This document shows positions 1 to 9,947 of a DNA stretch of 21,241 nt, in pieces (positions within the stretch are counted from its first letter, which is position 1; the number at the start of each line of letters is the position of its first letter). Location: contig JBNGIS010002984.1 in NCBI GenBank assembly GCA_049999725.1, positions 1 to 21,241 on the forward strand, given 5' to 3'. Source of the stretch: Haplomitrium mnioides (Eukaryota; Marchantiophyta; Haplomitriopsida; Calobryales). The position numbers and the translations under genes were made by a program. The notes below the pieces were generated by a model. The model did not search any database. It saw nothing but the letters and a program-made list of their open reading frames with translations, and had not been told where the DNA came from.

Positions 1-690
1 GTTCTGATATATTGAGAGACATATGGGAGTGGGTTTTGAAGCCATGAGAGGAAACTTCCATTTTTTCGGTTTTTCCTTAATATGTGTACAGAGTTAATAA
101 TGTTCATATTAGAAATGTTTAGGGTCTGATATTTTATAGGCGTATATTATATTCTATAGTAACTAGTATAAATTTACAGAAGTGAAAAATCATTTGTAAA
201 CCGGGAGTTATAACCGGTCAAAGTTGTAATAGTGCTATACAAAAAAGCCAAAACAGAGAGTATCTAGATATTAGAAAATACAAATACTATTATATAGGTA
301 GAAAGCCTATTTAACAAGCTTTCCAATGAGCTATAGTACAGGCAAATTAATTAAGTATTAAGGATTTTATAGAGATTCTTCTAGAATAGACTAAAGAGGA
401 GAAAAGTCAAGAAAAGTCAATTTGCTCTTTGACTTATTCTTTGAGGGAATCTCGAGGCATCATTTTAGGAATTGTTTGTAGGGATAAATACAAGGATAAA
501 AGTATAGGACAACTTGTATACATTCTTTGACAAGAGAAGCTCCAAATGAGAAGCTTCTTCTTGAAGAAGAAAACAAAAGGTGGAGATACTTTAGGAGTAT
601 AAGTAGGATTTAATATTTGGAGAGTTTATCACCTTAGATTCTTTACATAGGGTGATAGAATATCTAGTTTTACTCCTAGTTACTTTCTAG
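1..690. other. AT-rich DNA without recognisable gene
   Basis: No long open frame, no recognisable protein motif and no RNA gene is visible on either strand. Composition is AT-rich and clearly different from the GC-rich repeats that begin near 1090. The direct repeat of AAAAGTCAA around 402-421 is the only small internal structure seen. It may be the upstream part of another, unidentified mobile element or ordinary intergenic DNA. Confidence 0.5.
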
Positions 691-1090
691 TTAGTATATA
701 ATGAGGAGGAGGAGAGGGAGAAGGGACCTCATTACACCCTCTCTTTTTGGGGACCTCATTCTCCACTTGGAGACTTGAGACTTGGAGAAGCGCTTGGAGG
801 AGCTCTTGGAGGAGTTACTTTGGAGACGCATTGGAGGGCAAGCACTTGAGGAGGGGTTCTCTATATACTGAGGAGTGTGTTGAGAGTTGGAAGGGTGAGA
901 GCAAGAGTGATGTGTGTGTGAGAAGATTTGGAGTAAAGAGTTGGAAATTTCCAAATATCGATTTGAGTACTTACATTTTCGTTGAGTGTTGTAGAAATTG
1001 TTGTGTATTGATGAGTGCAGCCACACTTCAGCCCCCCTCTCATCTTAAATGTGCACTCAACATCAAAGTCACATGAGGAGAAACCGACGA
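691..1090 (+). promoter_or_regulatory. Promoter-like stretch, possible LTR end of an unknown element
   Basis: A purine-rich block holds several close repeats of CTTGGAG (about 765-835). It is followed by a TATA-like CTATATAC at 861-868; a second TATA-like TATATAAT lies near 695-702. About 200 bases after the second TATA the sequence reads CTCAACA (to about 1062) and then changes character. Repeated short elements, a TATA box and a CA-ended segment of this size resemble the promoter and R/U5 end of an LTR on the plus strand. No matching start, PBS or coding part is visible, so this is an inference. Short open frames here match no family I recognise. Confidence 0.25.
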
Positions 1091-2476
1091 AGCCTCTAGC
1101 TTCACAGACCCGAAGGCTCCAAGCACTCCTTCGAAGTGCCACGTAATCCGATGCAGCGCCGTCCGACACCGCTTTCAACAGAGAAGCTTGACTGGTGCGT
1201 TGACTTGAGATTTTTTAAGTTGACCTCGAAAAAGTCCTCCGAACCAAACGAGCCCCTCCGAAGTGCCACGTAATCTAATGCAGCACCGTCCGACGCCGCT
1301 TTCAACGAGGAAGGCCAACTGACGCGCTGATCTTAGTCCGTAGCTGACCTCTCTCTGACTCGAAAGCTCCAAGAGCTCCTCCAAAGTGCCACGTAATCTG
1401 ATGTAGCACTGTCCGACGCCGCTTTCAACAGGGAAAGCAGACCGCCACCTTTGACCGGAAATTCCAAAGTTGACCCTTAGTCCAAATAACCTTGCGGGCT
1501 CCTTCGGAGTGCCACATGTCCTAGGTAGCGTTGTCTGACGTAGTTTTCAACGGGGAAGGCGAACTGCCACCTTTGTCCGGAAATTCTGAAGTTGACCATG
1601 AGTCCGAAGAACCTTGTGGGCTCCTCCGGAGTGCCATGTGCCCTATGAATCTCCTAGACACCTGCGAGGACACCATGTAATCTTAAGGAGTGCCATCTGA
1701 TGTCGTGTCCAAAAGGGAAGGTGGACTGACACGCTGACTTGGTTATAAGGAATACCGCGGACACTCCCACACCTGCCACGTAATCTGCTAAGTCCCGCGG
1801 ACACCCTAGGCCCGCCACATCTCCATTGAATCTTCTTTGAACACTCCTGAGGACACCACGTTTCCGTTGAATCTCCCGGAGCCCTCCGAATACACCACGT
1901 TTCCACTAAGACTCGCGGATACTGAAGGAAGGGGTCGTGGACATTAGTAGACCCCATTTATTGCTTGAGGGATCGGAGCATCCTCCGATCCTTGGCCTAG
2001 TCGTTGCTCACAAAGGCCCTGACCCCTCCTTTCTCATCCCGATTCGTGCTTCTGGTTCGCGACATCTAAATACTTGGCCTATAAACTTTCCATGTTTGCG
2101 GTTCCCCTCACCCGTTAGCGCTCTTCAATCTCCGCCCCGCAGCTCGGATCCTCCTCCTCTGGCAACTTTGCCTCTGGTAGGCATTCCTTCCTCCCTGCTA
2201 GGCCTCGATTCCTGCATCCCAATGATACTTACAGACTCTCGTTTGCTTCCTTTGAAATTTAGTGGTGCTCCCTCACTCGCTGGCTACCACTGCTCCCTTC
2301 TCTCCTTCCAAAACGATCTCGTTCCACTCCTTAGATCTAAGCGATTCGCTCGTACCCACTGATTAAAGTTGTTTCGTTGCTTTTGATGCTTTTTTATACT
2401 CACAAGAGGTAGATTGTTCCAATGTTGCCTCCGATGTTATGAATTCTGCCATAGTGCTCCAAATCACTAGCTGACA
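1090..2476 (-). repeat. 3' LTR of Ty3/gypsy element, truncated (U3 portion only)
   Basis: This segment repeats the sequence at about 10030-11532 in the same orientation. Its right edge reads ...CTGACA, which on the minus strand is TGTCAG, a canonical LTR start, and a polypurine tract directly adjoins it at 2477-2488. A hand alignment of the last 58 bases (2419-2476 against 11475-11532) shows 6 differences, 5 of them transitions. Homology to the right copy stops near 1090, inside the tandem array. The TATA box, R and U5 present in the right copy (8332-10030) are therefore missing here. A TATA-like string on the minus strand at 2398-2391 is changed in the right copy. Confidence 0.82.
1136..1730. 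repeat. Tandem array in left LTR, about 123 bp unit, 5 units
   Basis: Units begin at GTGCC(A) at 1136, 1263, 1386, 1509 and 1631, giving periods of 127, 123, 123 and 122. Each carries a GTCCGACGCCG-like core followed by TTTCAACAGGGAA-like sequence. A degenerate further piece follows 1631 (GTGCCATCTGATG, near 1690). Units 1-3 contain GCCACGTA (minus strand TACGTGGC). The right LTR has six such units plus a degenerate one. Confidence 0.85.
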
Positions 2477-2488
2477 TAACTCCCCCTT
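2477..2488 (-). other. Polypurine tract of gypsy element
   Basis: Read on the minus strand this is GAAGGGGGAGTTA immediately before TGTCAG, the start of the 3' LTR. In LTR retrotransposons such a tract primes plus-strand DNA synthesis. Its position, about 230 bases after the end of the integrase reading frame, fits that role and fixes the element's orientation. Confidence 0.75.
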
Positions 2489-2602
2489 CAAGTGTGAAGC
2501 GACCTTGCGAACGCCCTTCCCCGTTCATCAATCCCGCTAGTTGCCTCCTCCGCAGTGGTCTTTGCCTAGCTGATCCAAGGTTGATAAAGTGCAGTTCTAC
2601 AA

Positions 2603-2668
2603 ACACCCACACACACTCGTGCACCCAACAAACCTTCACACACACACATACACACACCTTCACACTTG
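2603..2668. repeat. CA-rich microsatellite in gypsy 3' untranslated region
   Basis: An interrupted CACACA run (with CATA and CTTCA breaks) lies between the integrase stop and the polypurine tract. It produces spurious Thr/His- or Val/Cys-rich open frames on the two strands. It is probably a slippage product inside the dead element. Confidence 0.7.
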
Positions 2669-2719
2669 CCGACCTAAATTCTCCGATTGGATCACCCTCA
2701 GTCCCCCTCCTTTCTCCTC

Positions 2720-4024
2720 CTAGTTTACATACCTCTTTAGATGGTCGAAGTGCTCTCGATTGGCAAACTTGTGACCCTCCAACGTCTCCAATTTTGCTGA
2801 CCCATTTCGATGTCGTTTTTTCAACACAAAAGGGCCCATCCATGTGGTGTATTATTTTCTAAGGAAGTGCACAAACCTGCTGTCATACAGCAGCACCAAG
2901 TTCCCCTTCTAGAGGTCAGTTGGTTTCAGGCCCTTATCGTGTTGGTGCTTCTGCAATTACTATTGGTGCTCCAATCTTGCTTGGGCTTGCTTTCTAGTCT
3001 CCTCCAAGCTCTCCAGCTGATATAATCTTTCTCTCCTGCTTTGATTTTCAGCCATCCTCTCCTCCTTCAACAATCGTCTGGTGGGCACTTCATACTCCAC
3101 GGGCACCAGAGCATGCTGTCCAAAAACCCAAAAATAGAGGCAATGGCCAGTTGTGGTCTTGTAAGCCAGATTATAGGCATAGGTTGCGGTTAGTAGCTTC
3201 AGATCCCAATCCGCTTTGTTACCTGCCACCGTCTTGTTGAGGATCTTACCCATGATCCTTGCCCTTTCTGTAAGCCCATACACCTTGGGATGATAGGCTG
3301 TGGTGCGGCGGTGCTTGACCAATAATCTGGTAGTCAGGTCCCAGATTACCTGATTGATGAAGTAGGTACCTTGATCACTCACTAGCTCTAGTGAGGGCTC
3401 AAATCTGCACAACATCTGTTCATATAGAAAGGCAGCCATTGTCTTGGCATCATCCTTCCGAGTGGCTCTATCTTCAACCCACTTTGTTGCATAATCTGTA
3501 GCTAACAAGATGTATTTGTTGCCCCTACGAGTGGAGGGTGCAATTGGGCTGATGAAATCAATTCCCCACTTTTCAAAAGGTGCTAGGGGGATAATGGGGA
3601 CTAAGGGACGATGTTGATTAGCTGCTGGCCTCCCCGTCCTCTGGCATGCGTTGCACCTCTTTACCGAGAAGTGCACATCTTTGTGCAGAGTGGACCACCA
3701 GTACCCTGCATCCAAAATCTTCATGATGGTGGCGTCCATTGCAAAATGGCCCCCCACCTCCTCTCCGTGCAAGGCCCGCATTACCACCATTGATTGATCT
3801 CATTCCAAGCATTGCTTTATCATCCCCTCATACCCCCTCTTGTGCAACACTCCCTTGATCAACATATATGGCTTCATTCTCTTGAGGAACACAACAACTT
3901 CTTCTATGCTGATGCCTTTGGAGATTTGAGCTGAAATGAGGAAGTCCGTGATAGCAGCATAGTTCGTGGCCCTTCCAGCTTTCATCTGAAACACGTCCTC
4001 ATCCGGAAATTCGTTGTTCACCTC
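2720..4024 (-). pseudogene. Ty3/gypsy integrase, degraded
   Basis: Integrase joins the element's DNA copy to the host chromosome. After a short RNase H-integrase linker (4021-3803) a TGA at 3800-3802 interrupts the frame, then 3790-2960 is open for 276 codons. It shows the zinc-binding HHCC (His8, His15, Cys46, Cys49 of that open stretch) and the catalytic triad Asp78, Asp139 and Glu175, with exactly 35 residues between the last two. The C-terminal part after the stop at 2960-2962 is broken by stops and by a frameshift at a homopolymer (2816-2821). A GPF-type module (DGPFCVEK near 2840-2820) and LETLEGHKFANR can still be read before a TAG at 2720-2722. No chromodomain is seen after that module. 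Family identification is firm; function is lost. Confidence 0.9.
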
Positions 4025-4420
4025 TTACGGATTGATGAGCCCAGCAATTTGTGAAAAGAAGTTGACATTGCTATGCTTCCTCCCTAGCTTGATTCTCACT
4101 TCAAAGTCGAATTCTTGTAGGAGCAGCACCCACCTCGTAATCTGACCGGTCACGTCCGGTTTGTTCATCATGTACTTGAGTGCATTGTGATTGGTATCAA
4201 AGATCACCTTATAATGCAACAAGTAATGCCTGAATTTCTTCAAGGCATAGATAATTCCCAAGGCTTCGCGATCCGTAGCAGAGTAATTCTTCTCCACGGA
4301 GGCTAGTAGCCTGGTGGCAAAATAGATTGGATGATCCTTGCCCTTCTCATCTATCTGACTTAGCACCGCTCCGATGCAAAAACTGAACACATCAATCATC
4401 ACGTGAAAATCTCTCCCTCA
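4025..4420 (-). pseudogene. Ty3/gypsy RNase H, catalytic residues lost
   Basis: RNase H removes the RNA strand of the RNA-DNA hybrid during reverse transcription. The open stretch 4402-4025 (125 codons) shows the family pattern: GAVLSQ, DHPIYFATR, YSATDREAL, LKKFRHYLL, LLLQEFDFEV. Asp4 (IDVF) and Glu46 (DREAL) of the catalytic set are kept. The Asp of the usual TDH motif is Asn71 (TNH), and the late Asp of the usual ADxLSR-like motif is Asn114 (NVNFFSQ). The frame is bounded by stops at 4418-4420 (TGA after VPPN) and 4025-4027 (TAA after LINP), both inside the expected polyprotein. Both Asn changes fit G-to-A decay. Confidence 0.9.
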
Positions 4421-5478
4421 GTTGGGAGGCACTAAAATAGGGGCACTCGCTAATCGCCTCTTCAATTCCATGAAGCTCGTCAGCCTCTAGGGAGTGGCTT
4501 CAAAGGTGCTGCCCCCTTTTGTCATCTGGGTGAGGGGTAGAGCCACCGAGGCAAATTGGTCGATAAATCTTTGGTAGTATCCCATCACCCCAAGAATCCT
4601 TGCACCTCCTTCAAGTTGGTTGGGAATGAGACATTCATCCATATGGCAATCTTCTCTTGATCCACTTCAATACCTCGACTAGAAATCCAGTGTTCGAGGA
4701 CTATCCCCTCCTTCACCCTGAAGAAACATTTACCTGAGTGCAATCTCAGCCCCGTCTCTCTGCATCGTTGGAGGGTGAGCCTCACATCCCGCTCATGATC
4801 CTCTAGCTTCCCATACACCACAAAATCATTGATGAAGATCTCCAAGAATTTCCTCAGATAATCATTGAAGATGTTCATCATCATCCCTTAAGAAGTACAT
4901 GGTGCAATGCATAATCCGAAGGGCATTCTTCGGAAGGAAAACACCCCCCATTCTATGGTGAATATCATTTTGAGCTGATCCTCCTCTTTGATCCAAATCT
5001 GGTTATACCCGGAGTATCTGTCCAAGAAGCTATACACCTCTTGTCCTGCCACCAAATCCAGCACCTCATTCGTGAAAGGTAATGGATAGTGGTCCTTCTT
5101 CGTGGCCTCATTGAGCTTCCAAAAATCCTAGCACACGAGGATTTTCCTTTCACCATCTTGCCCCACTTTCTTGGGCACCACCACCAGTGGGAAGACCCAC
5201 TCACTGTTTAGCACCGTGTAGATGAAATCTGCCTCCAATAGCTTGTCAATTTCCTCCTTCACCAGTAGGGAGAATCGGAGGTTCATCTTGTATTGTCGCT
5301 ATCTTACTGGGATTGCTGTAGGCTCTAAGTCAATCCGATGTTCCCCCAATTCCCTCAGAACTCCCTTCAAATCTTCATAGCTCCAAGCAAAGATATCACT
5401 GAAGTTACTTAGGAGTTGGGTGATGGCTTGCTCTGATTCCTTGGGCAATTCAAATCCTATGTGGAATGCCCACCCCTC
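4421..5478 (-). pseudogene. Ty3/gypsy reverse transcriptase, multiply broken
   Basis: The polymerase copies element RNA into DNA. Recognisable pieces in order on the minus strand: FAWSYEDLKG, the PVR-RQYKMN block, VVVPKK, KLNEATKKDHYPLPF, FLDRYSGYNQIW (first catalytic Asp kept), FRRMPFGL, then FINDFVVYG at 4836-4810 and the thumb/connection GFLG..MGYYQRFI. The catalytic FxDD reads FIND: the first Asp is Asn (codon 4830-4828). In-frame stops lie at 5299-5301, 5128-5130, 4888-4890 and 4487-4489. A -1 shift occurs at the G run 4588-4591, after which all downstream pol is in a different frame. The enzyme cannot be functional. Confidence 0.9.
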
Positions 5479-5934
5479 CTAGACCACCACTTGCTTGTGT
5501 TTGGATTCCCTCACTGTCCCCAGCTCATTTCTCCATTGCGCTCCTTCCTCTTGTATAAGGGTTGCCAATCGCAACCCCCCTTCCACCCGAAGAGACTCTT
5601 TGGACCTCCCTACGTCTGTCCCCTTCCTCTGATGTGACACTTCGGACCTCTCCTTTCTTCCGACCTTAGTGTCCTCATCTCGTGCTAGGTCTTCCTTGGA
5701 TTCCTTGATAAGGTACTCTGTTTCTGTGTACTCCGATATTTCAATTTGATTTATAGACACCACCCCCTTCTTTCGACAGATCCTCCTGTTCTCTTCGGAC
5801 CACTCGCTGTCATACTCTTCTTCTACTTGCGTCTCCCCCAAGTGAGGAACAAGTCCGTAGTGCACTACCGTCTTCTCGGGGCCAAACACCAATGTGGAAT
5901 TCCTCCAATTATGCAGGACTCGAGCACCATATAG
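5479..5934 (-). pseudogene. Ty3/gypsy protease-RT linker
   Basis: Open for about 150 codons between a TAA at 5935-5937 and a TAG at 5479-5481, in the same frame as protease and RT. It begins with LYGARVLHNWRNSTLVFG, the sequence that normally follows the protease fold, and continues as a charged, Glu/Lys/Arg-rich stretch without a recognisable domain. It is best seen as the spacer joining protease and RT in the polyprotein. Confidence 0.75.
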
Positions 5935-5937
5935 TTA

Positions 5938-6390
5938 GGGTCTCCTAATTAACACATGATAGGGGGATGCTCTGGCGGGCCGCATGACTAGGTAGTTTAG
6001 CTTAAACTCTTTCCCTCCGATGAAGGTGGGCACTCAGAGGAGGGAGCCTAATGGCTTCACCTTGGATCGATCCGCCAGCCTCATGATTCTAGCTGTGGGT
6101 TGGAATTCCTTGAATCCCAGCTTATGGGCAGTCTCTCCCACCATAATGTTGACTCCTTCCCCTCCGTCTACGGGCACCAACAACAGTGTGCACCCTGCGA
6201 TCTGGATGTCGATCTTGGGGGCCCCCTTGTCCTCACACACCAGCTGCAGATCTACTGGAGCTCCCACGCAAGGCAGCCTTCTCCTCCTATTTGCTCCCAT
6301 TAACAATTCACAGAGCTGTCTCCGGTGCAGAGGGCTGTCCTTGATCAATTGGCCTACCGTTGCCGTAATAAGACAATCCCTCACATTTTC
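5938..6390 (-). pseudogene. Ty3/gypsy aspartic protease region, broken
   Basis: The retroviral-type protease cleaves Gag-Pol into its parts. The open stretch 6384-6034 (116 codons) contains PVDGGEGVNIMVGETAHKLG; the Asp (residue 73) of the D-[ST/G]-G active-site loop is kept, with Gly at the usual Ser/Thr position. It is followed by PTARIMRLADRSKVKPLG, typical of plant gypsy proteases. A TGA at 6034-6036 and a TAA at 5935-5937 break the C-terminal half, which still reads KEFKLNYLVMR and VLIRRP. A TAG at 6391-6393 breaks the N-terminal side. Confidence 0.85.
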
Positions 6391-8079
6391 CTAAATGTTG
6401 TATGGGACGGGTTTTGCTCCATTTTCTGTGGTTGTTATCTTTGACCCTGCTTCCTTGATCTCTCCTTGCTGCTTGTGGACCTCCTTCAGGGTCTCCATTG
6501 CTACCTAGTCCTCTTCCAAGGCTTCCAAAGCCTCCAATTGCTTCCTCACGGGGTACTTTTGCTTGGGATAGAATCACTTCGAATTATCCCTATGATAGTC
6601 CGAGTCACTTTGCGACAAGGTTGCTTGGGCCTCTCCCTTCTTGGTCTTCCATTCACTTTTCCTTTGAATCTTTTTCTTGGCCTTTGCCCCGGCTCGGGTC
6701 ACCACTCAGAAGCAATCTTTAGAAGCGGGTGTCTCCCATGCGGACAATTCTGCTTCCTACTCCTTTTCCAGCGCTATGAGATTGACAATTGCAGGGGGAG
6801 GGGGATTTGCACCTGGGGTTGGGGATGCATCGGGCCTTCAGTTCAATGGGCAATTGACCGCCACATGCTCCTTCTTCTTGCATTGGAAACATAAGGTGGG
6901 CGGTTGGCCGTAACCGCTCTTCTATGGCTCTGGACAGTTAGAGGAAATGTGGCCGGGTTGGCCACAGTTCCAGCATACCATGATTGTTGTCCGGGGTAGC
7001 TGATTGGCAGCCCACTGGTTTCTTGGCCCTCCACTCCCTCTTGCGGGCCTGCTTAGCATGGTGTGAGGCTCGCCACTGATCTGATACACCATCTCAGAGG
7101 CCTCTTCCATCACATATTCCACTTCCTCCCTCACATACTCCGGTGCTTCCTCCCTCACGTAGTGTACCGCATTATTTTCTGCCAGACATGCCTGAGGTGA
7201 AAGGCTGTGTTTGCTACATCTCACACACCACACTCCAACTCGCATAGTAGGTAGTGGTCGGCCTTCAGGTTTGATTCCTGCAAGGAGGATATTCATTGCC
7301 TCCATCTTGGCGCTCAACTCCTCAATTCGATCCCTCCCCCCTTGCTTCTTGCTTGCCTCAGGTTCAGGCTCACTTCTTTTGTATTTTCTTTTGCTAGCCC
7401 TTTTGCAATGATGCACTTCTTTCTCCTTGGCATGTCTTTTCTTCTTCAGATCCTTTCGTTTTTTCTTCTTCCGGGATGACTGGTCCTTCTTGGAGCTACT
7501 GCTGTCCGAGTCGCTCTCGCTTTCCGAGGAGTCCGTGGAACTTTCATCCATCTCCTCTCCGTTACCCAAAGTGTTCGAAGAGTCATCAGACTCATACTTT
7601 GCTATGGCTTTTCTGCGGGAGCTCGTGATTGTCGCCTTTACATGGGATCGGGCTGCACTGACTACTTCTTCGAGAGTTTGCAGGTCCGTTTGCCTCACCT
7701 TGGTCCCAGTTCCCCGGGGCAGGGCTGCAAGGAACCACGTCGTGAGCATCCCATCTGTGGCTGGCCGGTTCGGCTTCCGCGCCACCTTCCTAAATCTTTG
7801 GAGGAATTTCCTCATAGACTCTTTCTTCTTCATCCTTAGCTGACCCATTTTGATCAGCGCCTCTGTCTCCTCTCCGATTCCTCTGAACTCCGCAATGAAG
7901 GCAGCTTTGAAGGCTCCCCATGCTCTCTTGACGTTGTCGGGAAAATCTTTGTACCATGGCTGGGCTTCTCCCTTCAGAACAGCGGGCAGAATTCCCATTT
8001 TAACGTGACTCTCTTCATTAGCTGTCGCGGTGTTCTCCAAATCATCCAGCCACTTGATGGGCGCCCATTGAGAGATTTA
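6391..8079 (-). pseudogene. Ty3/gypsy gag with zinc knuckles, broken
   Basis: Gag forms the virus-like particle and binds element RNA. Open from after a TAA at 8077-8079 to a TAG at 6922-6924. Numbering from the TTG codon at 8040, residues about 25-135 are the retrotransposon gag fold (WGAFKAAFIAEF, KFLQRFRKVARKP). Residues 140-235 are a Ser/Asp then Lys/Arg-rich linker. An intact CCHC knuckle (CWNCGQPGHISSNC) is at 356-369. A second CCHC reads through the stop at 6891-6850 (CFQCKKKEHVAVNC). An earlier CX2CX4-X-X4C at 272-285 has Leu where His is expected. The frame continues, with stops at 6838, 6757, 6706, 6574, 6505 and 6391, into protease, so gag and pol were one frame. The true start is unclear because the leader side is damaged. 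Confidence 0.88.
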
Positions 8080-8305
8080 TATTGAATCTACCCCGCAGAC
8101 CAGACGGGGGCACCGGGTTTGACATCCTTGCACTGGGAAAGGACAATTCCACCCATAACTCGATGCCTTCCTCCACTCTTCCTCAACAGACTCACAACCA
8201 GTTGCTTTGTTTCTTGGAGTTCTCCCTCACAATTCGACTTTGGATCCTTGGTGCACAAAGCAACATCTTGGCTTCGGGTTGGTCTTAGGTTTCTTCAAAC
8301 CTTGT
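8080..8305 (-). other. Gypsy leader between PBS and gag
   Basis: About 225 bases between the primer-binding site and the first readable gag codons. Short open pieces in two frames (for example MGGIVLSQCKDVKPG) may be the eroded N-terminus of Gag, but I cannot align them with confidence. No other feature is seen. Confidence 0.5.
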
Positions 8306-8323
8306 GCCCTTCTTCTAGCGCCA
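8306..8323 (-). other. Primer-binding site candidate of gypsy element
   Basis: On the minus strand, eight bases after the LTR end (...GTGACA at 8332) the sequence reads TGGCGCTAGAAGAAGGG. It starts with TGG, the complement of a tRNA CCA tail, at the position expected for minus-strand priming. The precise tRNA cannot be named from the sequence alone. A match to the 3' end of a plant tRNA would confirm it. Confidence 0.65.
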
Positions 8324-8636
8324 AAAATTTATGTCACTCCCCTCCTTCAAGCATTAACCTTCTCAAGTGCCACTTGGAAGACAAGGGAGAACAAAAACAT
8401 GGGATTAAGGTTCTTTTGTGAGATGGCCCCTATCCAGTTATCACTTTGAGGCTTTAAGGGATCTCTCTTTACCTTACAAACCCTTTCCTCACCTTCACAT
8501 TCACTTCAGTAGCCAATCTGCTCATTTACCCACACAGCCAGAGTACACATGCACATACACCCAAGTATCTCTGTGGTAATATGCAAATGTAATTCAGGGG
8601 TCTCGAATCTGGCCCAACCACCTTGTATACACTTTA

Positions 8637-8925
8637 GGAGCAGAATGCAATGACCCTAGTGTCACGAGATAGTGACAGGAAACTTGACTCCCCCTTGCAG
8701 AGTTGTCCCTAGGTCTAAACAAAGAGAGTTTCTGCCTACTTCTAGTCTTAAATGTATCTTACACAATACAACAGAGTTCAAGAGCAGAATGCATTGACCC
8801 CAGAGTACAGGACTATGTCCAGGGACTTGACTCCCCCTTTCACAGGGCTGTCCTTGGGTCTAAACAAATGGTACATGTATAATCCTAATCCTAATTGCTT
8901 CTTATTCAATATAACAGAATTCAAA
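8637..8925. repeat. 143 bp tandem duplication inside the 5' LTR
   Basis: Two diverged copies follow one another. GAGCAGAATGCA(A/T)TGACCC is at about 8638 and 8782; CTTGACTCCCCCTT at 8683 and 8826; TCTAAACAAA in both; CTTACACAATACAACAG at 8758 against CTTATTCAATATAACAG at 8901. Spacing is 143-144 throughout. It lies in the R/U5 part of the LTR. Confidence 0.85.
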
Positions 8926-9766
8926 TCTAACTAACACACTTATATACAATGACAAATGTACATACTCATTGCACTTCAACAAGATCAGAGGCCTTACAGG
9001 ACCACTGGGACTGATCCCCCTAGCAGACTCCTCCTTTATTCCTCAACTTACCACCTCAATCTTCCTTCCACTCCTCACGCACACACCCTTCTTCTAGATA
9101 GTTTTTCAACTTCCCTTGCGAGAATCCCTAGATTTACTTCTTCATGTTTGGAAGAGGATTTCTTTCACTTCCACCTCTGGAAGACAGTCCTCCCGATTGC
9201 TGGTAGCTCACTCCACCTCTGAGCCTCAAACATGTCTTCTCTGCAGTGCACAAGCACTAACGCAGCTACCCTCTTCTCAGTCTCACTTGAAAGATAACAC
9301 TAGAGCACACTCCGAGCACTCAGGGTTGATGCTTCTGCACAGATAATTGTAGAGACGACCCCAAGATCCCACTTGGCAGCCTCTCTCGAATTCTTGACAG
9401 AACGGATCCCCTTCAAATCTCTCGTATCGATCCACCTCCGCTCCTGGTCCACCCGTAGGGATGAGTTCACCTGGTTTTCCCGAGCCTCTAGAGCTCCCCA
9501 TCCAGCAATTCTCGGCGCCCCTCCAGTCCACCTCCACCCTTGCTAGCCCCTAGCGCGAGTACACTTGCTTCACGTAAATTCTCACTGAAATCCTTTGTGT
9601 TTTACCTCGTTGTGTTTTTCTTGTCTGAGATCGCTTGCGCGTCTCTAGCTTTCTTGCACACCAACCCCAACAGATTCAAAGCCCGTCAATGTATACCCCT
9701 CAAGCTTCCACTGTTCCAATTCCTTCACGTTTGAAAAGGTAGGTATTCCTGTTAGGCTCAGACTCA

Positions 9767-9793
9767 CACGTGGCGACACTTGTCCTATATATT
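9767..9793 (-). promoter_or_regulatory. LTR core promoter: TATA box with adjacent G-box
   Basis: Minus-strand AATATATAGG at 9793-9784 is the only good TATA box between the U3 array and the PBS. About ten bases further lies CACGTG within CACACGTGGC (plus strand 9767-9774), a G-box/ABRE-type core. The U3 tandem array ends about 150 bases upstream, so enhancer-like repeats, TATA and R/U5 occur in the usual LTR order. The transcription start itself is inferred. Confidence 0.5.
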
Positions 9794-9947
9794 CGCAATT
9801 TTCTCCAACTACAACGACCACTTTCCGAAGTCTACGTAGTCGAGTCCAAAGAATCTTGCAGACTCAGATTCCAAAGATTCCCGTGAAACAAAGTTTCGAA
9901 GAAACCATTCGAATAGAGCTCCGAAGAAACAAGCGGAACAAGGCTCC

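Noticed and set aside
2400-2843. 147-codon minus-strand open frame as an env-like third gene of the gypsy element
   Set aside because: Its first part (DGPFCVEK) is the tail of integrase out of frame, the rest crosses the CA microsatellite; no signal peptide or transmembrane segment is visible.
4965-5204. Minus-strand open frame of 79 codons
   Set aside because: It is an off-frame reading of the RT palm; the frame with VVVPKK and FLDRYSGYNQIW is the real one despite its stops.
7427-7843. Plus-strand open frame of 138 codons (Phe/Ser-rich)
   Set aside because: It is the antisense shadow of the Lys/Ser-rich gypsy Gag linker, which has clear family motifs on the other strand.
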